DNA from: Deltaproteobacteria bacterium
Lineage (GTDB): Bacteria > Desulfobacterota > Deferrimicrobia > Deferrimicrobiales > Deferrimicrobiaceae
DNA length: 6,113 nucleotides
Assembly (NCBI GenBank): GCA_003105225.1
Contig: PQAK01000204.1
Span: 1 to 6,113, forward strand
Reading direction: 5' to 3'
In this document: piece by piece, positions 1 to 6,113 of the stretch
Layout: each line of letters starts with the position of its first letter
Position numbering within the stretch: the stretch's first letter is position 1
Notes under the pieces: model-generated
What the model was told of the DNA's origin: nothing
Databases searched by the model: none
The model's input: the letters and a program-made list of their open reading frames with translations, nothing else
Program-made: the position numbers and the translations under genes

Positions 1-1773
1 TTCGAGATCCAGATCATCGGGTTCGCCAAGCAGATCGGGGACATCGCGGACGGCGCCTCGGGGGTGCTCGAGTTCTGCGGCATCGCGCTCCTGCTGACGG
101 GCCTTGCGGTGTACTGGTACTGCCGCTCCATCCGGTTCACGATGCTGCCCATCGTCTGCTCCCTGACGTCGCTGGTGTGGCAGTTCGGCACCCTGCGCCT
201 GCTCGGGTACGGCCTGGACCCGCTCGCCGTCCTGGTGCCGTTCCTGGTGTTCGCCATCGGCGTCTCGCACGGCGTCCAGCAGATCAACTTCATCGTCCGG
301 GGGCTCGCCCACGGGAAGACCACGGAGCAGGCGGCGCGGGAGAGCTTCACGGGGCTCCTGATCCCCGGGACGCTCGCCCTGATCACCGCCATCGTTTCCT
401 TCATCACCCTGGTGCTGATCCCGATCCCGATGGTGCGCGAGCTGGCCATCACGGCGTCCATCGGGGTGGGCTACAAGATCGTCACGAACCTGCTCATGCT
501 CCCGGTGGCGGCATCCCTGTTCACGTTCACGAAGGAGTACGCGGAAAAGGCGATGCTGAAGCGGGAAGAGCGCTCCCGCTGGCTGCACGCGCTGGCCCGG
601 GTGGCCGAGCCGAGGAACGCGATCATCGCCGTGTCGATCGCGGCGGCGATCTTCGGCCTGTCCGTGTGGCAGAGCCGCGGCAGGGTGATCGGGACCCTGC
701 AGCCGGGAGCCCCGGAGCTGCGGCCGGAAGCCCGCTTCAACCGCGACGCCGTCGCCATCTCGGAAGGGTACGACATGGGGCTCGACTGGCTGACGGTGGT
801 CTTCGAGGCGCCCCCGGACTCGGACCGCAACGTCGCGATCGGCGCATTCGTGGACGACTTCGCCTGGAGGATGTCGAATATCCCGGGCGTGATGTCGGTC
901 GACTCCTACGCCAACCAGCTGCGCCTCTACAACGAGGGCTATAACGAAGGCAGCCCGAAGATGTCGGTGGTCCCGATCGATCCCATGAACTACGCGGGCC
1001 TCAACGCGGAGATCGCGCGCCTGCGCGGGTACATGAACAAGGACGCCAGCATGACGGCGGCCCACATCTACCTGACCGACCACAAGGCGCAGACGATCAA
1101 CGGCGTGATCCGGGCCGCCAAGGAGTTCCGGGACACCCACCGCCTCGAGAACGTCAAGGTCCGGCTGGCCGCCGGGAACGCGGGGGTGCAGGCGGCGATC
1201 AACGACGAGGTCGAGAAGAGCGAGCTCCCCATGATGCTGTACGTGTACGCCGCCATCCTCATCCTCGTTTTCCTCGCCTACCGGGACCTGCGCGCCATGC
1301 TGGCCTGCTGCATGCCCCTGGCCGTCGGGACCTTCATCGGGTACTGGTTCATGAAGGAGCTCCAGATCGGCCTCACGGTGGCCACGCTGCCCGTGATGGT
1401 GCTGGCGGTGGGGATCGGGGTGGACTACGCCTTCTACATCTACAACCGTCTCCAGCTGCACCTGGGCGAGGGGGCGACGATCTACCAGGCGATGGAGAAG
1501 GCGCTCGCCTTCGAGGCGATGGCGACCATCTTCACGGCGATCACCCTGGCGCTCGGCGTGGTCACCTGGTCGTTTTCGCCGCTCAAGTTCCAGGCGGACA
1601 TGGGGAAACTGCTGGCGTTCATGTTCATCGTGAACCTCATCATGGCGTTGACCGCGCTGCCGGCATTGGCCGTGGTGCTGGAGAGGATCCTGCCCCGGAA
1701 GAGCCGGGCGCACGTGTCCGAGATCCTGAGCCACCCGGTCGACAAGATCGGCATTCCGGGGCGGAGGGGATGA
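1..1773 (+). CDS. RND superfamily (MMPL/HAE3-type) transporter permease, 5'-truncated by window edge
   Basis: Inner-membrane proton-driven permease of the RND superfamily, MMPL/HAE3 branch, likely exporting a hydrophobic or lipid-like compound. The frame is open from base 1, so the true start lies upstream. A GTG at 64 is in frame but falls inside conserved sequence and is not the start. 590 residues are visible; the family is usually about 750-850, so the first transmembrane helix and most of the first periplasmic loop are missing. Seen in order, counting from base 1: a helical bundle (about residues 25-175) containing AIGVSHGVQQIN; a further helix (about 207-223); a periplasmic loop (about 225-410); and a second bundle (about 412-565) with the signature GIGVDYAFYIYNR. 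This repeated half-and-half layout is the RND hallmark. The stop overlaps the start region of the YCF48-like gene, indicating co-translation. In proteobacteria such permeases often sit beside YCF48-like, DUF1302 and DUF1329 genes; the last two would lie upstream if present. The substrate cannot be read from sequence. Confidence 0.92.
   Translation, partial: FEIQIIGFAKQIGDIADGASGVLEFCGIALLLTGLAVYWYCRSIRFTMLPIVCSLTSLVWQFGTLRLLGYGLDPLAVLVPFLVFAIGVSHGVQQINFIVRGLAHGKTTEQAARESFTGLLIPGTLALITAIVSFITLVLIPIPMVRELAITASIGVGYKIVTNLLMLPVAASLFTFTKEYAEKAMLKREERSRWLHALARVAEPRNAIIAVSIAAAIFGLSVWQSRGRVIGTLQPGAPELRPEARFNRDAVAISEGYDMGLDWLTVVFEAPPDSDRNVAIGAFVDDFAWRMSNIPGVMSVDSYANQLRLYNEGYNEGSPKMSVVPIDPMNYAGLNAEIARLRGYMNKDASMTAAHIYLTDHKAQTINGVIRAAKEFRDTHRLENVKVRLAAGNAGVQAAINDEVEKSELPMMLYVYAAILILVFLAYRDLRAMLACCMPLAVGTFIGYWFMKELQIGLTVATLPVMVLAVGIGVDYAFYIYNRLQLHLGEGATIYQAMEKALAFEAMATIFTAITLALGVVTWSFSPLKFQADMGKLLAFMFIVNLIMALTALPALAVVLERILPRKSRAHVSEILSHPVDKIGIPGRRG
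1763..1767 (+). promoter_or_regulatory. Shine-Dalgarno site that decides the YCF48-like start
   Basis: GGAGG lies in the last codons of the permease gene. It is 2 bases from the ATG at 1770 but 8 bases from the in-frame ATG at 1776. Normal spacing therefore favours 1776 as the main start, with the stop of the upstream gene (1771-1773) falling between site and start, a typical translational-coupling layout. Confidence 0.6.
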
Positions 1774-1775
1774 CC

Positions 1776-2810
1776 ATGTTCGAAAGGACCACCGCCGGCG
1801 GGAACTTCCTGCCGGTCCGGATTTTCGCAGGGGCGCTGCTGCTGGCGATCCCCGCCTTTGCCGGGCAAGGGGCTCCTCCTTCGCCCCTTCCGGGCGCCGC
1901 ACCCGTCTCCCTGAAGCTTCAGCCGGCGGAAATCACCCCGGCGGCGACGAAGGCGATGATGCTGTCGACCGCCAGGGCGGGAAAACGGATGGTCGCGGTG
2001 GGGGACCGCGGCATCGTGCTGCTGTCCGACGACGACGGCGGAACCTTCCGCCAGGCGAAGTCGGTCCCGGTCCGGTCGACGCTGACCGCGGTCTGCTTCG
2101 CCGACGAGCGGACCGGCTGGGCGGTGGGCCACTGGGGGATCGTGCTCCGGACGGACGACGCGGGGGAAAACTGGAAGGTGCAGCGCTCCGACACCTCGGT
2201 GGACCAGCCGTTGTTCTCCGTGTATTTCCGGGACAAGGACCAGGGCTGGGCCGTGGGGCTGTGGTCGCTGATGGTAACGACCAGGGACGGGGGGAAGACC
2301 TGGAACCGGGTGCGGCTTCCGGCTTCCCCGGGGGGCCGCAAGGCCGACCGCAACCTGCTGAAAATCTTTTCCAGCAGGATCGGGACGTTGCTGGTCGCCG
2401 CGGAACAGGGCGTCGTGCTGCGCTCCATCGACGGCGAGAACTGGACCGTCGTGGACACGGGATACAAGGGGAGTTTCTGGACGGGGATCGCACTGAGCAA
2501 CGGCACCCTGATGGTGGGCGGCCTCCGGGGAACGATCTACCGCAGTGCGGACGAGGGGCGCACCTGGAGGGAATCGAAGACGGACTTGAAGTCTTCGATC
2601 ACGGACATCGCCGAAGCGGGAGGGAAGATCATCGCCGTGGGGCTGGATGGCGTCATCCTGGAAAGCGATAACGGCGGCGCCACGTTCAAGGGGACCCAGC
2701 GGGGGGACCGCCTGCCGTTCACGGCGCTCGCGATATCGAACAATGGCCGTCTCGTGAAATTTTCCAAGCAGGGGATCGTGGAGGATCCCCCTCCCGCACC
2801 ATCGAAGTAG
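1776..2810 (+). CDS. Exported YCF48/BNR-repeat beta-propeller-like protein
   Basis: Probable periplasmic or membrane-attached repeat protein of the YCF48/HCF136-like group. Starting at 1776 gives 344 residues; the overlapping ATG at 1770 would add two. Counting from 1770, a Sec signal peptide is visible: Arg17, a hydrophobic core at about 18-28 and a likely cut after AFA (residue 31). Then come six BNR-type motifs (S/T-x-D-x-G-x-T-W/F) at residues 86-93, 128-135, 171-178, 219-225, 259-266 and 299-306, spaced about 40-48 residues, the pattern of a beta-propeller with WAVG-type strands between the motifs. HCF136 proteins help photosystem II assembly, but nothing photosynthetic is present. Non-photosynthetic bacteria carry homologues next to RND/MMPL permeases, where an accessory or scaffold role for the exporter is a reasonable inference. 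It overlaps the permease gene and ends in TAG, 24 bases before the CoA-transferase gene. The family call is firm; the function is not. Confidence 0.87.
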   Translation: MFERTTAGGNFLPVRIFAGALLLAIPAFAGQGAPPSPLPGAAPVSLKLQPAEITPAATKAMMLSTARAGKRMVAVGDRGIVLLSDDDGGTFRQAKSVPVRSTLTAVCFADERTGWAVGHWGIVLRTDDAGENWKVQRSDTSVDQPLFSVYFRDKDQGWAVGLWSLMVTTRDGGKTWNRVRLPASPGGRKADRNLLKIFSSRIGTLLVAAEQGVVLRSIDGENWTVVDTGYKGSFWTGIALSNGTLMVGGLRGTIYRSADEGRTWRESKTDLKSSITDIAEAGGKIIAVGLDGVILESDNGGATFKGTQRGDRLPFTALAISNNGRLVKFSKQGIVEDPPPAPSK

Positions 2811-2834
2811 GCGCGGTTCGCGACCCCCCTTCCC

Positions 2835-4157
2835 ATGTTGCCGCCGGATTCCACGAGGCTCCTGTTCGACAAGAAGGAACGCTCCGGCAAACCGGAACCG
2901 TTGAAGGGGGTGCGGGTGCTGGAGGTCTGCTCCGTGGTCCTGGGGCCCGCCGCGTGCGATTACCTGGCGGAATTCGGCGCCGAGGTGATCAAGTTCGAGG
3001 GGCAGAAGGGGGACCAGATGCGGTTCGTCACCCCCTATGCCTAGTTCTGGAAGGGGATGTCGCCGGGCCTGGAAATCGAGAACCACAATAAATACTGGAT
3101 GGGGATGCACGTGGGGAATCCCCGGGCCAGGGAGCTGTTCCTGGAGCTGGTAAAAAAATCGGACGTGGTCGTCGACAATCTGACCCCGGGACGAATGGCG
3201 AAATGGGGACTGGATTACCGGAATCTCAAGGAAGCGAATCCGGGGATCATCCACCTGCACGTTTCCGGCTACGGAAGCTGGGGGCCGTGGACGGGCAGGA
3301 CCTCCTATGACGCCGTGGCCCAGAGCATGGGGGCCCTGGCGCCCATCACGGGTTTCGAGGACCGGGGGCCGATCAAATCGGGAGTCTGGATCGCCGACTG
3401 GATCACGGGCCTCATGTGCGCCAATGCGGTCCTGTCCGCCTTGAACTACAGGGAACGGACCGGCGAGGGACAGTTCATCGATTATCTGCAGGTGGAAAAC
3501 ATCATCCGGTGGCTCGACTGGACGTGGCTCTACGCGTTCCGGACCGGTGAGGACCGGAAACGGTCCGGCAACAGGGATCTCGCGATCTGTCCCTCGGACC
3601 TGTTCGAGTGTCTCGACGGGCAGGTGGCGCTTGCGGCATTCAGCGAGGAGGAGTTTCGCGGTTTGTGCCAGGCCATGGAACAGATGGACCTGTTCGAGAG
3701 GTTTCCCGATCCCGTCGATCGATTGAAGGATGAGAATGCCAGGACGGTGCTCGGCCGGATTGCCGTTTGGGCCGGAAGCAAGCGCGTGCAGGAAGTGGAA
3801 GCGCTGGCCAGCCGGCATGGCTTTGCCGCCTCCAGGGTATTGGAGGCGAAGGATGTATATCACAGCGAACATTTCCGGGAGCGCGGCGCCATCCAGGAAT
3901 ACGAGGATCCCCTGTACGGGAACATGGTGCAGCAGTGCTATCCCCCGGTGATGAGCGAGACCCCCGGCAGGCTGAAATGGAGCTGCCGTCCGTTGGGATT
4001 CGATAACCGTTACGTTTTGAAAAAAATATTGGGCTTGTCCGGCGAGGAGATCAGCAGGCTCGAGGAAGCGGGGACGGTGTTCCGATGGAATCCCGATGTC
4101 CCCTCGCAATGTCCGCCTCCCGGATGGGACGGGAGATCCGGAGTCAAGCCGGCCTGA
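2835..4157 (+). pseudogene. CaiB/BaiF type III CoA-transferase with Asp, interrupted by in-frame TAG
   Basis: Type III CoA-transferases move CoA between carboxylic acids through an enzyme aspartyl-CoA thioester. Read through the TAG at 3042-3044, this frame gives 440 codons, a normal family length and close to the 450 of the downstream paralogue. The first piece (2835-3044, 69 residues) has the family N-terminus, GVRVLEV... then GAEVIKFE. The second resumes in the same frame at 3045 and has an ATG at 3057 (366 residues). Conserved parts: DNLTPGRMAKWGLDY, the catalytic-Asp segment GVWIADWITG (Asp codon 3396-3398, residue 188 of the restored protein), RERTGEGQFID, and C-terminal TPGRLKWSCRPLG. 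The ATG at 2835 is the only plausible start after the upstream stop at 2808-2810, yet it has no clear Shine-Dalgarno site. The ATG at 3057 has AAGGGG directly against it, too close to serve well. Apart from the TAG the reading frame shows no decay, so recent nonsense mutation, sequence error or readthrough are all possible. The exact substrate is unknown. Confidence 0.82.
3042..3044 (+). other. In-frame amber codon inside the CoA-transferase gene
   Basis: TAG separates ...VTPYA from FWKGMSPG... in one continuous frame. Aligned without gaps to the downstream paralogue (from GDQMRFV/GDLARKM to RARELF/EGRKLF, 44 positions), the TAG faces Met83 of that protein, in a segment that varies between the two. 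No bases need to be inserted or deleted, so this is a point stop and not a frameshift. One substitution from TAC, TAT, TGG, CAG, AAG, GAG, TCG or TTG would explain it. Confidence 0.85.
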
Positions 4158-4187
4158 CGCGGCGCGGCGATTCCGCAAATCACGGAT

Positions 4188-4191
4188 GGAG
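4188..4191 (+). promoter_or_regulatory. Shine-Dalgarno site of the second CoA-transferase gene
   Basis: GGAG, within GGATGGAG, lies 9 bases before the ATG at 4201 in the 43-base gap after the first CoA-transferase gene. It supports 4201 as start and independent initiation within the same transcript. No promoter-like pair of boxes was seen in this gap. Confidence 0.55.
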
Positions 4192-4200
4192 CGCTGATCC

Positions 4201-5553
4201 ATGGAGGAATCGAAAATCGTCGGCCTGGCGCCGAATCCGGAATATGCGAAGTGGGCGCATCGCGAAACCGATCCCGACGATATCCCGGGAAAACCGGAAG
4301 CCCTCGACGATACGATCGTACTGGATGTGAGCCACGGCAGCTTTGCCGGGCTGTTCGCCTCCTCCGTCCTGGCGGAAATGGGAGCCGAAGTCATCCGCGT
4401 CGAACCCCCCGGGGGAGACCTTGCCAGAAAGATGTCCCCGTACGGGATGATGATCCGGGACGCCGGCCTGGGCTACATCACGGAAGGGCGGAATAAATTC
4501 CATGTCACCCTCGATATCGCCGGGCAGGAGGGGAGAAAGCTTTTTCGGGCCCTCGCGGATAAGGCCGATGTGCTGATCCATTCCTTCAAGCCGGGTACCC
4601 TGGAGGGATGGGGGCTGGGGTATGGACACCTCCGTGAAAGCAATCCCGGCTTGATCTTCACCGCCATCCACACCTACGGGCAGTTCGGGGACGATGCCGA
4701 AAAGCATTCCAACCAGCCGGACTACGACATCCTCGACCAGGCCCGGGGCGTCATCATGTCCGTCACGGGCGAGCCGGATCTCGATCCCGAGGTGCCGGAG
4801 CAGTTCAAGAAGCCGTTGAAGCAGGGGAACTGGATGGGGTGGTACGCCGGCGGCGCCTGGGCGGCGTTCGGGATCCAGATGGCCATGTTCCACAAGCGGA
4901 AGACGGGCAAGGGGCAGTTCATCGACGCTTCCCCGCCGGAAGGGCTGATGGCCATCTCCAATTACGTCATGCAATATTTCCACATGTCGGGCCAGCAGAT
5001 GCCCAGGGCCGGGAATTACGACTACGCCGTTTTTCCGTACACGTACGTGAAGTGCAAGGACGGCTTCACCTTCATCTCCGGATTCTCGGATCCCAACTGG
5101 TCCGCCTTGTGCGAGATCATGAACCGACCCGACCTGCTGGAGCGGTTTCCGTCCATCAAGGAGCGGCTGACCCCCGAGAACCAGCCGATCATCCAGCACG
5201 AGATCGAGCTGTTCACGGCGCAGTACACCTCGGACGAGATCCAGCGGATGATCACGGAATACGGCAAGCGGCCCGACAAGAAGGGCACGGTGGTCACGGG
5301 AAGGCTCGAGACGCCCCTGGAAGTCCTGCAACGGGAACACTGGGAAGCGAGGAAGACGTTCGTCCGGATCGACGATCCGCACTACGGGGAACTCCTGGTG
5401 CAGAATTCCTCCTTCAAGTCCATGTCCAGGACTCCGGGGAGGGTCAAATGGGCATGCCGGCCCATCGGAGCGGACAATGCTCTCGTCTATCGGAAGTACC
5501 TGGGGCTGGATGAGCGGAAACTCAAGGAATTGAAGGAAAACGGAATCGTCTGA
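4201..5553 (+). CDS. CaiB/BaiF family CoA-transferase-like protein lacking the catalytic Asp
   Basis: Intact 450-residue member of the type III CoA-transferase family, cytoplasmic. Visible landmarks: N-terminal extension (1-38), the first Rossmann strand and GAEVIRVEPPGGD (61-73), HSFKPGTLEGWGLGY (127-141), KTGKGQFID (234-242), DDPHYGE (391-397) and TPGRVKWACRPIG (411-423). It is a clear paralogue of the upstream gene over its full length. The segment that should hold the catalytic Asp reads GNWMGWYAGG. It is fixed on both sides by GxW and by RxRTG/KRKTG at identical distance (26 residues from W to TG in both proteins), and the Asp position is Trp214 (4840-4842). There is also a roughly ten-residue insertion just before it. 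The protein is therefore unlikely to catalyse the usual aspartyl-CoA reaction alone. It probably serves as the partner subunit of the Asp-bearing protein, as in two-subunit enzymes such as BbsEF (benzylsuccinate CoA-transferase). Heteromer formation and substrate are inference; the family is certain. Confidence 0.88.
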   Translation: MEESKIVGLAPNPEYAKWAHRETDPDDIPGKPEALDDTIVLDVSHGSFAGLFASSVLAEMGAEVIRVEPPGGDLARKMSPYGMMIRDAGLGYITEGRNKFHVTLDIAGQEGRKLFRALADKADVLIHSFKPGTLEGWGLGYGHLRESNPGLIFTAIHTYGQFGDDAEKHSNQPDYDILDQARGVIMSVTGEPDLDPEVPEQFKKPLKQGNWMGWYAGGAWAAFGIQMAMFHKRKTGKGQFIDASPPEGLMAISNYVMQYFHMSGQQMPRAGNYDYAVFPYTYVKCKDGFTFISGFSDPNWSALCEIMNRPDLLERFPSIKERLTPENQPIIQHEIELFTAQYTSDEIQRMITEYGKRPDKKGTVVTGRLETPLEVLQREHWEARKTFVRIDDPHYGELLVQNSSFKSMSRTPGRVKWACRPIGADNALVYRKYLGLDERKLKELKENGIV

Positions 5554-5586
5554 AGGATTCCGTTCCCTGCATCGATCCGGCGGGCC

Positions 5587-5616
5587 GCCGTTCGGGTCCC
5601 TTACCCGGAAAGCGGC
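5587..5616. terminator. Possible hairpin between convergent genes
   Basis: GCCG (5587-5590) can pair with CGGC (5613-5616), and CGGGT (5593-5597) with ACCCG (5603-5607) around the loop CCCTT, with small bulges between the two stems. It lies 33 bases after the stop of the second CoA-transferase gene and covers the stop codon of the DUF779 gene. Neither strand has a T-run after the stem, so it does not look like a standard intrinsic terminator; its position between converging genes is the main support. Confidence 0.25.
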
Positions 5617-5924
5617 CGGAGGGCCAGGCGGACCCCCCGGCTGATCTCCAGCGAAAAGCTTCCCAGCCCGATCGCCTCGACGACATCGATCACCGAGGGG
5701 GAGTGCTCCAGCAGGGGGAACATCTCCGCCGAAGCGTAGACCCGGATCCCTTCCGCCTCGCCCAGGTAACGGTCGGTGCCGCCCACCCGGAAATTCTTCA
5801 TGAGGATGGGGGCGGTGTTCTCGCAACACCCGCCCCCCACGAGGATCACGAGGGAATCCGACGGGTTCTCGGCCCGGATTTCCGAGAGAAGCGCCCGGGC
5901 CTTGTCGGTGAAGCGAAGGTCCAC
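5601..5924 (-). CDS. DUF779 family small protein
   Basis: 107-residue cytoplasmic protein matching the DUF779 family: an N-terminal helix (FTDKARALLSEIR, about 5-17), strand LVILVGGGCCENTAP (25-39), FRVGGTDRYLGE (45-56), a YASAEMF segment (63-69) and C-terminal SFSLEISRGVRLALR (89-103). The adjacent Cys33-Cys34 after three glycines is the family's most striking feature and suggests metal or redox chemistry, but its biochemical role is not known to me. DUF779 genes often lie near aldehyde or alcohol dehydrogenase genes; none is in view. The GTG at 5922-5924 was chosen because AGGAGG precedes it and family similarity begins there. The frame stays open to about 6026, but those extra codons fall in the palindromic repeat and are not family-like. 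It is convergent with the CoA-transferase operon and so separately transcribed. Confidence 0.85.
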   Translation of the reverse strand: MDLRFTDKARALLSEIRAENPSDSLVILVGGGCCENTAPILMKNFRVGGTDRYLGEAEGIRVYASAEMFPLLEHSPSVIDVVEAIGLGSFSLEISRGVRLALRPLSG

Positions 5925-5928
5925 GATC

Positions 5929-5934
5929 CCTCCT
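5929..5934 (-). promoter_or_regulatory. Shine-Dalgarno site of the DUF779 gene
   Basis: On the minus strand AGGAGG is followed after 4 bases by the GTG start. The spacing is slightly short but the match to anti-SD is full. Only one base separates it from the end of the 178-bp palindromic element, so the element forms the leader just upstream. Confidence 0.6.
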
Positions 5935-5935
5935 G

Positions 5936-6113
5936 GCCCGCATTTCTCACCAGCCTCCTGCTGCGGCGGCGGATACGGGCATGTCTCCTGCGTTGCGCTC
6001 CTTCGTTCTCCTCGCCGTAGTGTCAACTACGTCTGCGTCGCCCGAAGTTCGCGCGCCTTGTATCCACGCCCGTCTCCACCCCCTCGCGACGGAGCCCGGT
6101 GAGAAATGCGGGC
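5936..6113. repeat. 178-bp imperfect palindromic element with 16-bp perfect inverted ends (MITE/REP-like)
   Basis: The left end GCCCGCATTTCTCACC (5936-5951) is the exact reverse complement of 6098-6113. Further in, the arms keep partial complementarity: for example GGATACGGGCATG on the left faces GGAGACGGGCGTG on the reverse-complemented right arm. At the centre CGTAGT (6016-6021) and ACTACG (6026-6031) form a perfect 6-bp stem with a GTCA loop. The midpoint of this stem (6023.5) nearly equals the midpoint of the whole element (6024.5), so the element is one long folded-back structure and not two chance repeats. It codes for nothing convincing. The right end meets the window edge, so the inverted ends may be longer than 16 bp and any target duplication cannot be judged. 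Non-autonomous transposable element or REP/BIME-type repeat are the leading readings. Confidence 0.8.

Noticed and set aside
3042..3056. Frameshift as the cause of the split CoA-transferase
   Set aside because: The two halves are already in the same frame and align without gaps to the paralogue across the junction, so a point stop explains it.
3152..4026. Two runs of seven A (3152-3158 and 4020-4026) as programmed slippage sites
   Set aside because: The first does match the A_AAA_AAA phase, but the zero frame is conserved on both sides and I see no meaningful product in the shifted frame; both simply encode Lys-Lys.
1482..4394. A 970-codon open frame on the minus strand across the permease end, the YCF48-like gene and the first CoA-transferase
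   Set aside because: It is antisense to three well-recognised genes, has low-complexity Pro/Arg/Gly-rich composition and matches no family I know. Long antisense frames are expected in GC-rich coding DNA.
4180..5943. A 587-codon open frame on the minus strand opposite the second CoA-transferase and the DUF779 gene
   Set aside because: It is Arg/Pro/Gly-rich, runs opposite a clear CoA-transferase and overlaps the DUF779 gene in another frame; a composition shadow.
6021..6026. TTGACA on the minus strand in the centre of the palindrome as a -35 box for the DUF779 gene
   Set aside because: No TATAAT-like hexamer lies about 17 bases downstream; the six bases are part of the hairpin loop and stem and may match by chance.
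5925..6026. N-terminal extension of the DUF779 protein to about 6026
   Set aside because: The added codons derive from the palindromic element, are unlike family N-termini, and a ribosome site lies directly before the GTG at 5924.

Overview
The window is GC-rich, gene-dense bacterial DNA, with strongly G/C-biased third codon positions in the first two genes. Its gene content is an HAE3/MMPL-type RND exporter, an exported YCF48-like repeat protein and tandem type III CoA-transferases. This fits a proteobacterium or a member of the former Deltaproteobacteria (Desulfobacterota) with hydrophobic-compound or aromatic acyl-CoA metabolism. The taxonomic guess is inference; there is no rRNA or other marker gene here.

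Plus strand, 1-5553, reads as one probable operon. (1) The 3' part of an RND/MMPL permease enters from beyond the left edge and ends at 1773. (2) It overlaps by a few bases with a secreted YCF48/BNR-repeat protein (about 1776-2810). (3) After 24 bases comes a CaiB/BaiF (type III) CoA-transferase gene, 2835-4157. It keeps the catalytic Asp but is interrupted by an in-frame TAG at 3042-3044. (4) After a further 43 bases comes an intact paralogous CoA-transferase, 4201-5553, in which the position of the catalytic Asp holds Trp. The exporter and YCF48-like protein probably form an envelope module for a hydrophobic compound. The two CoA-transferase genes look like the unlike subunits of one heteromeric enzyme that would make or use the CoA thioester of that compound or a relative. 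The physical linkage is seen; the shared pathway is inferred.

Minus strand, 5601-5924: a convergent gene for a small DUF779 protein with a Gly-Gly-Gly-Cys-Cys motif. Its ribosome-binding site lies directly against a 178-bp palindromic element (5936-6113). That element has 16-bp perfect inverted ends and a central hairpin placed almost exactly at its midpoint. It looks like a MITE-like or REP-like mobile repeat inserted in the 5' leader of the DUF779 gene.

Most worth a second look are the internal amber codon in an otherwise well-conserved CoA-transferase, the pairing of an Asp-bearing with an Asp-less CoA-transferase, and the palindromic element. No rRNA, tRNA, CRISPR array or insertion sequence with a transposase was seen, and no gene-free stretch exceeds 300 bases.
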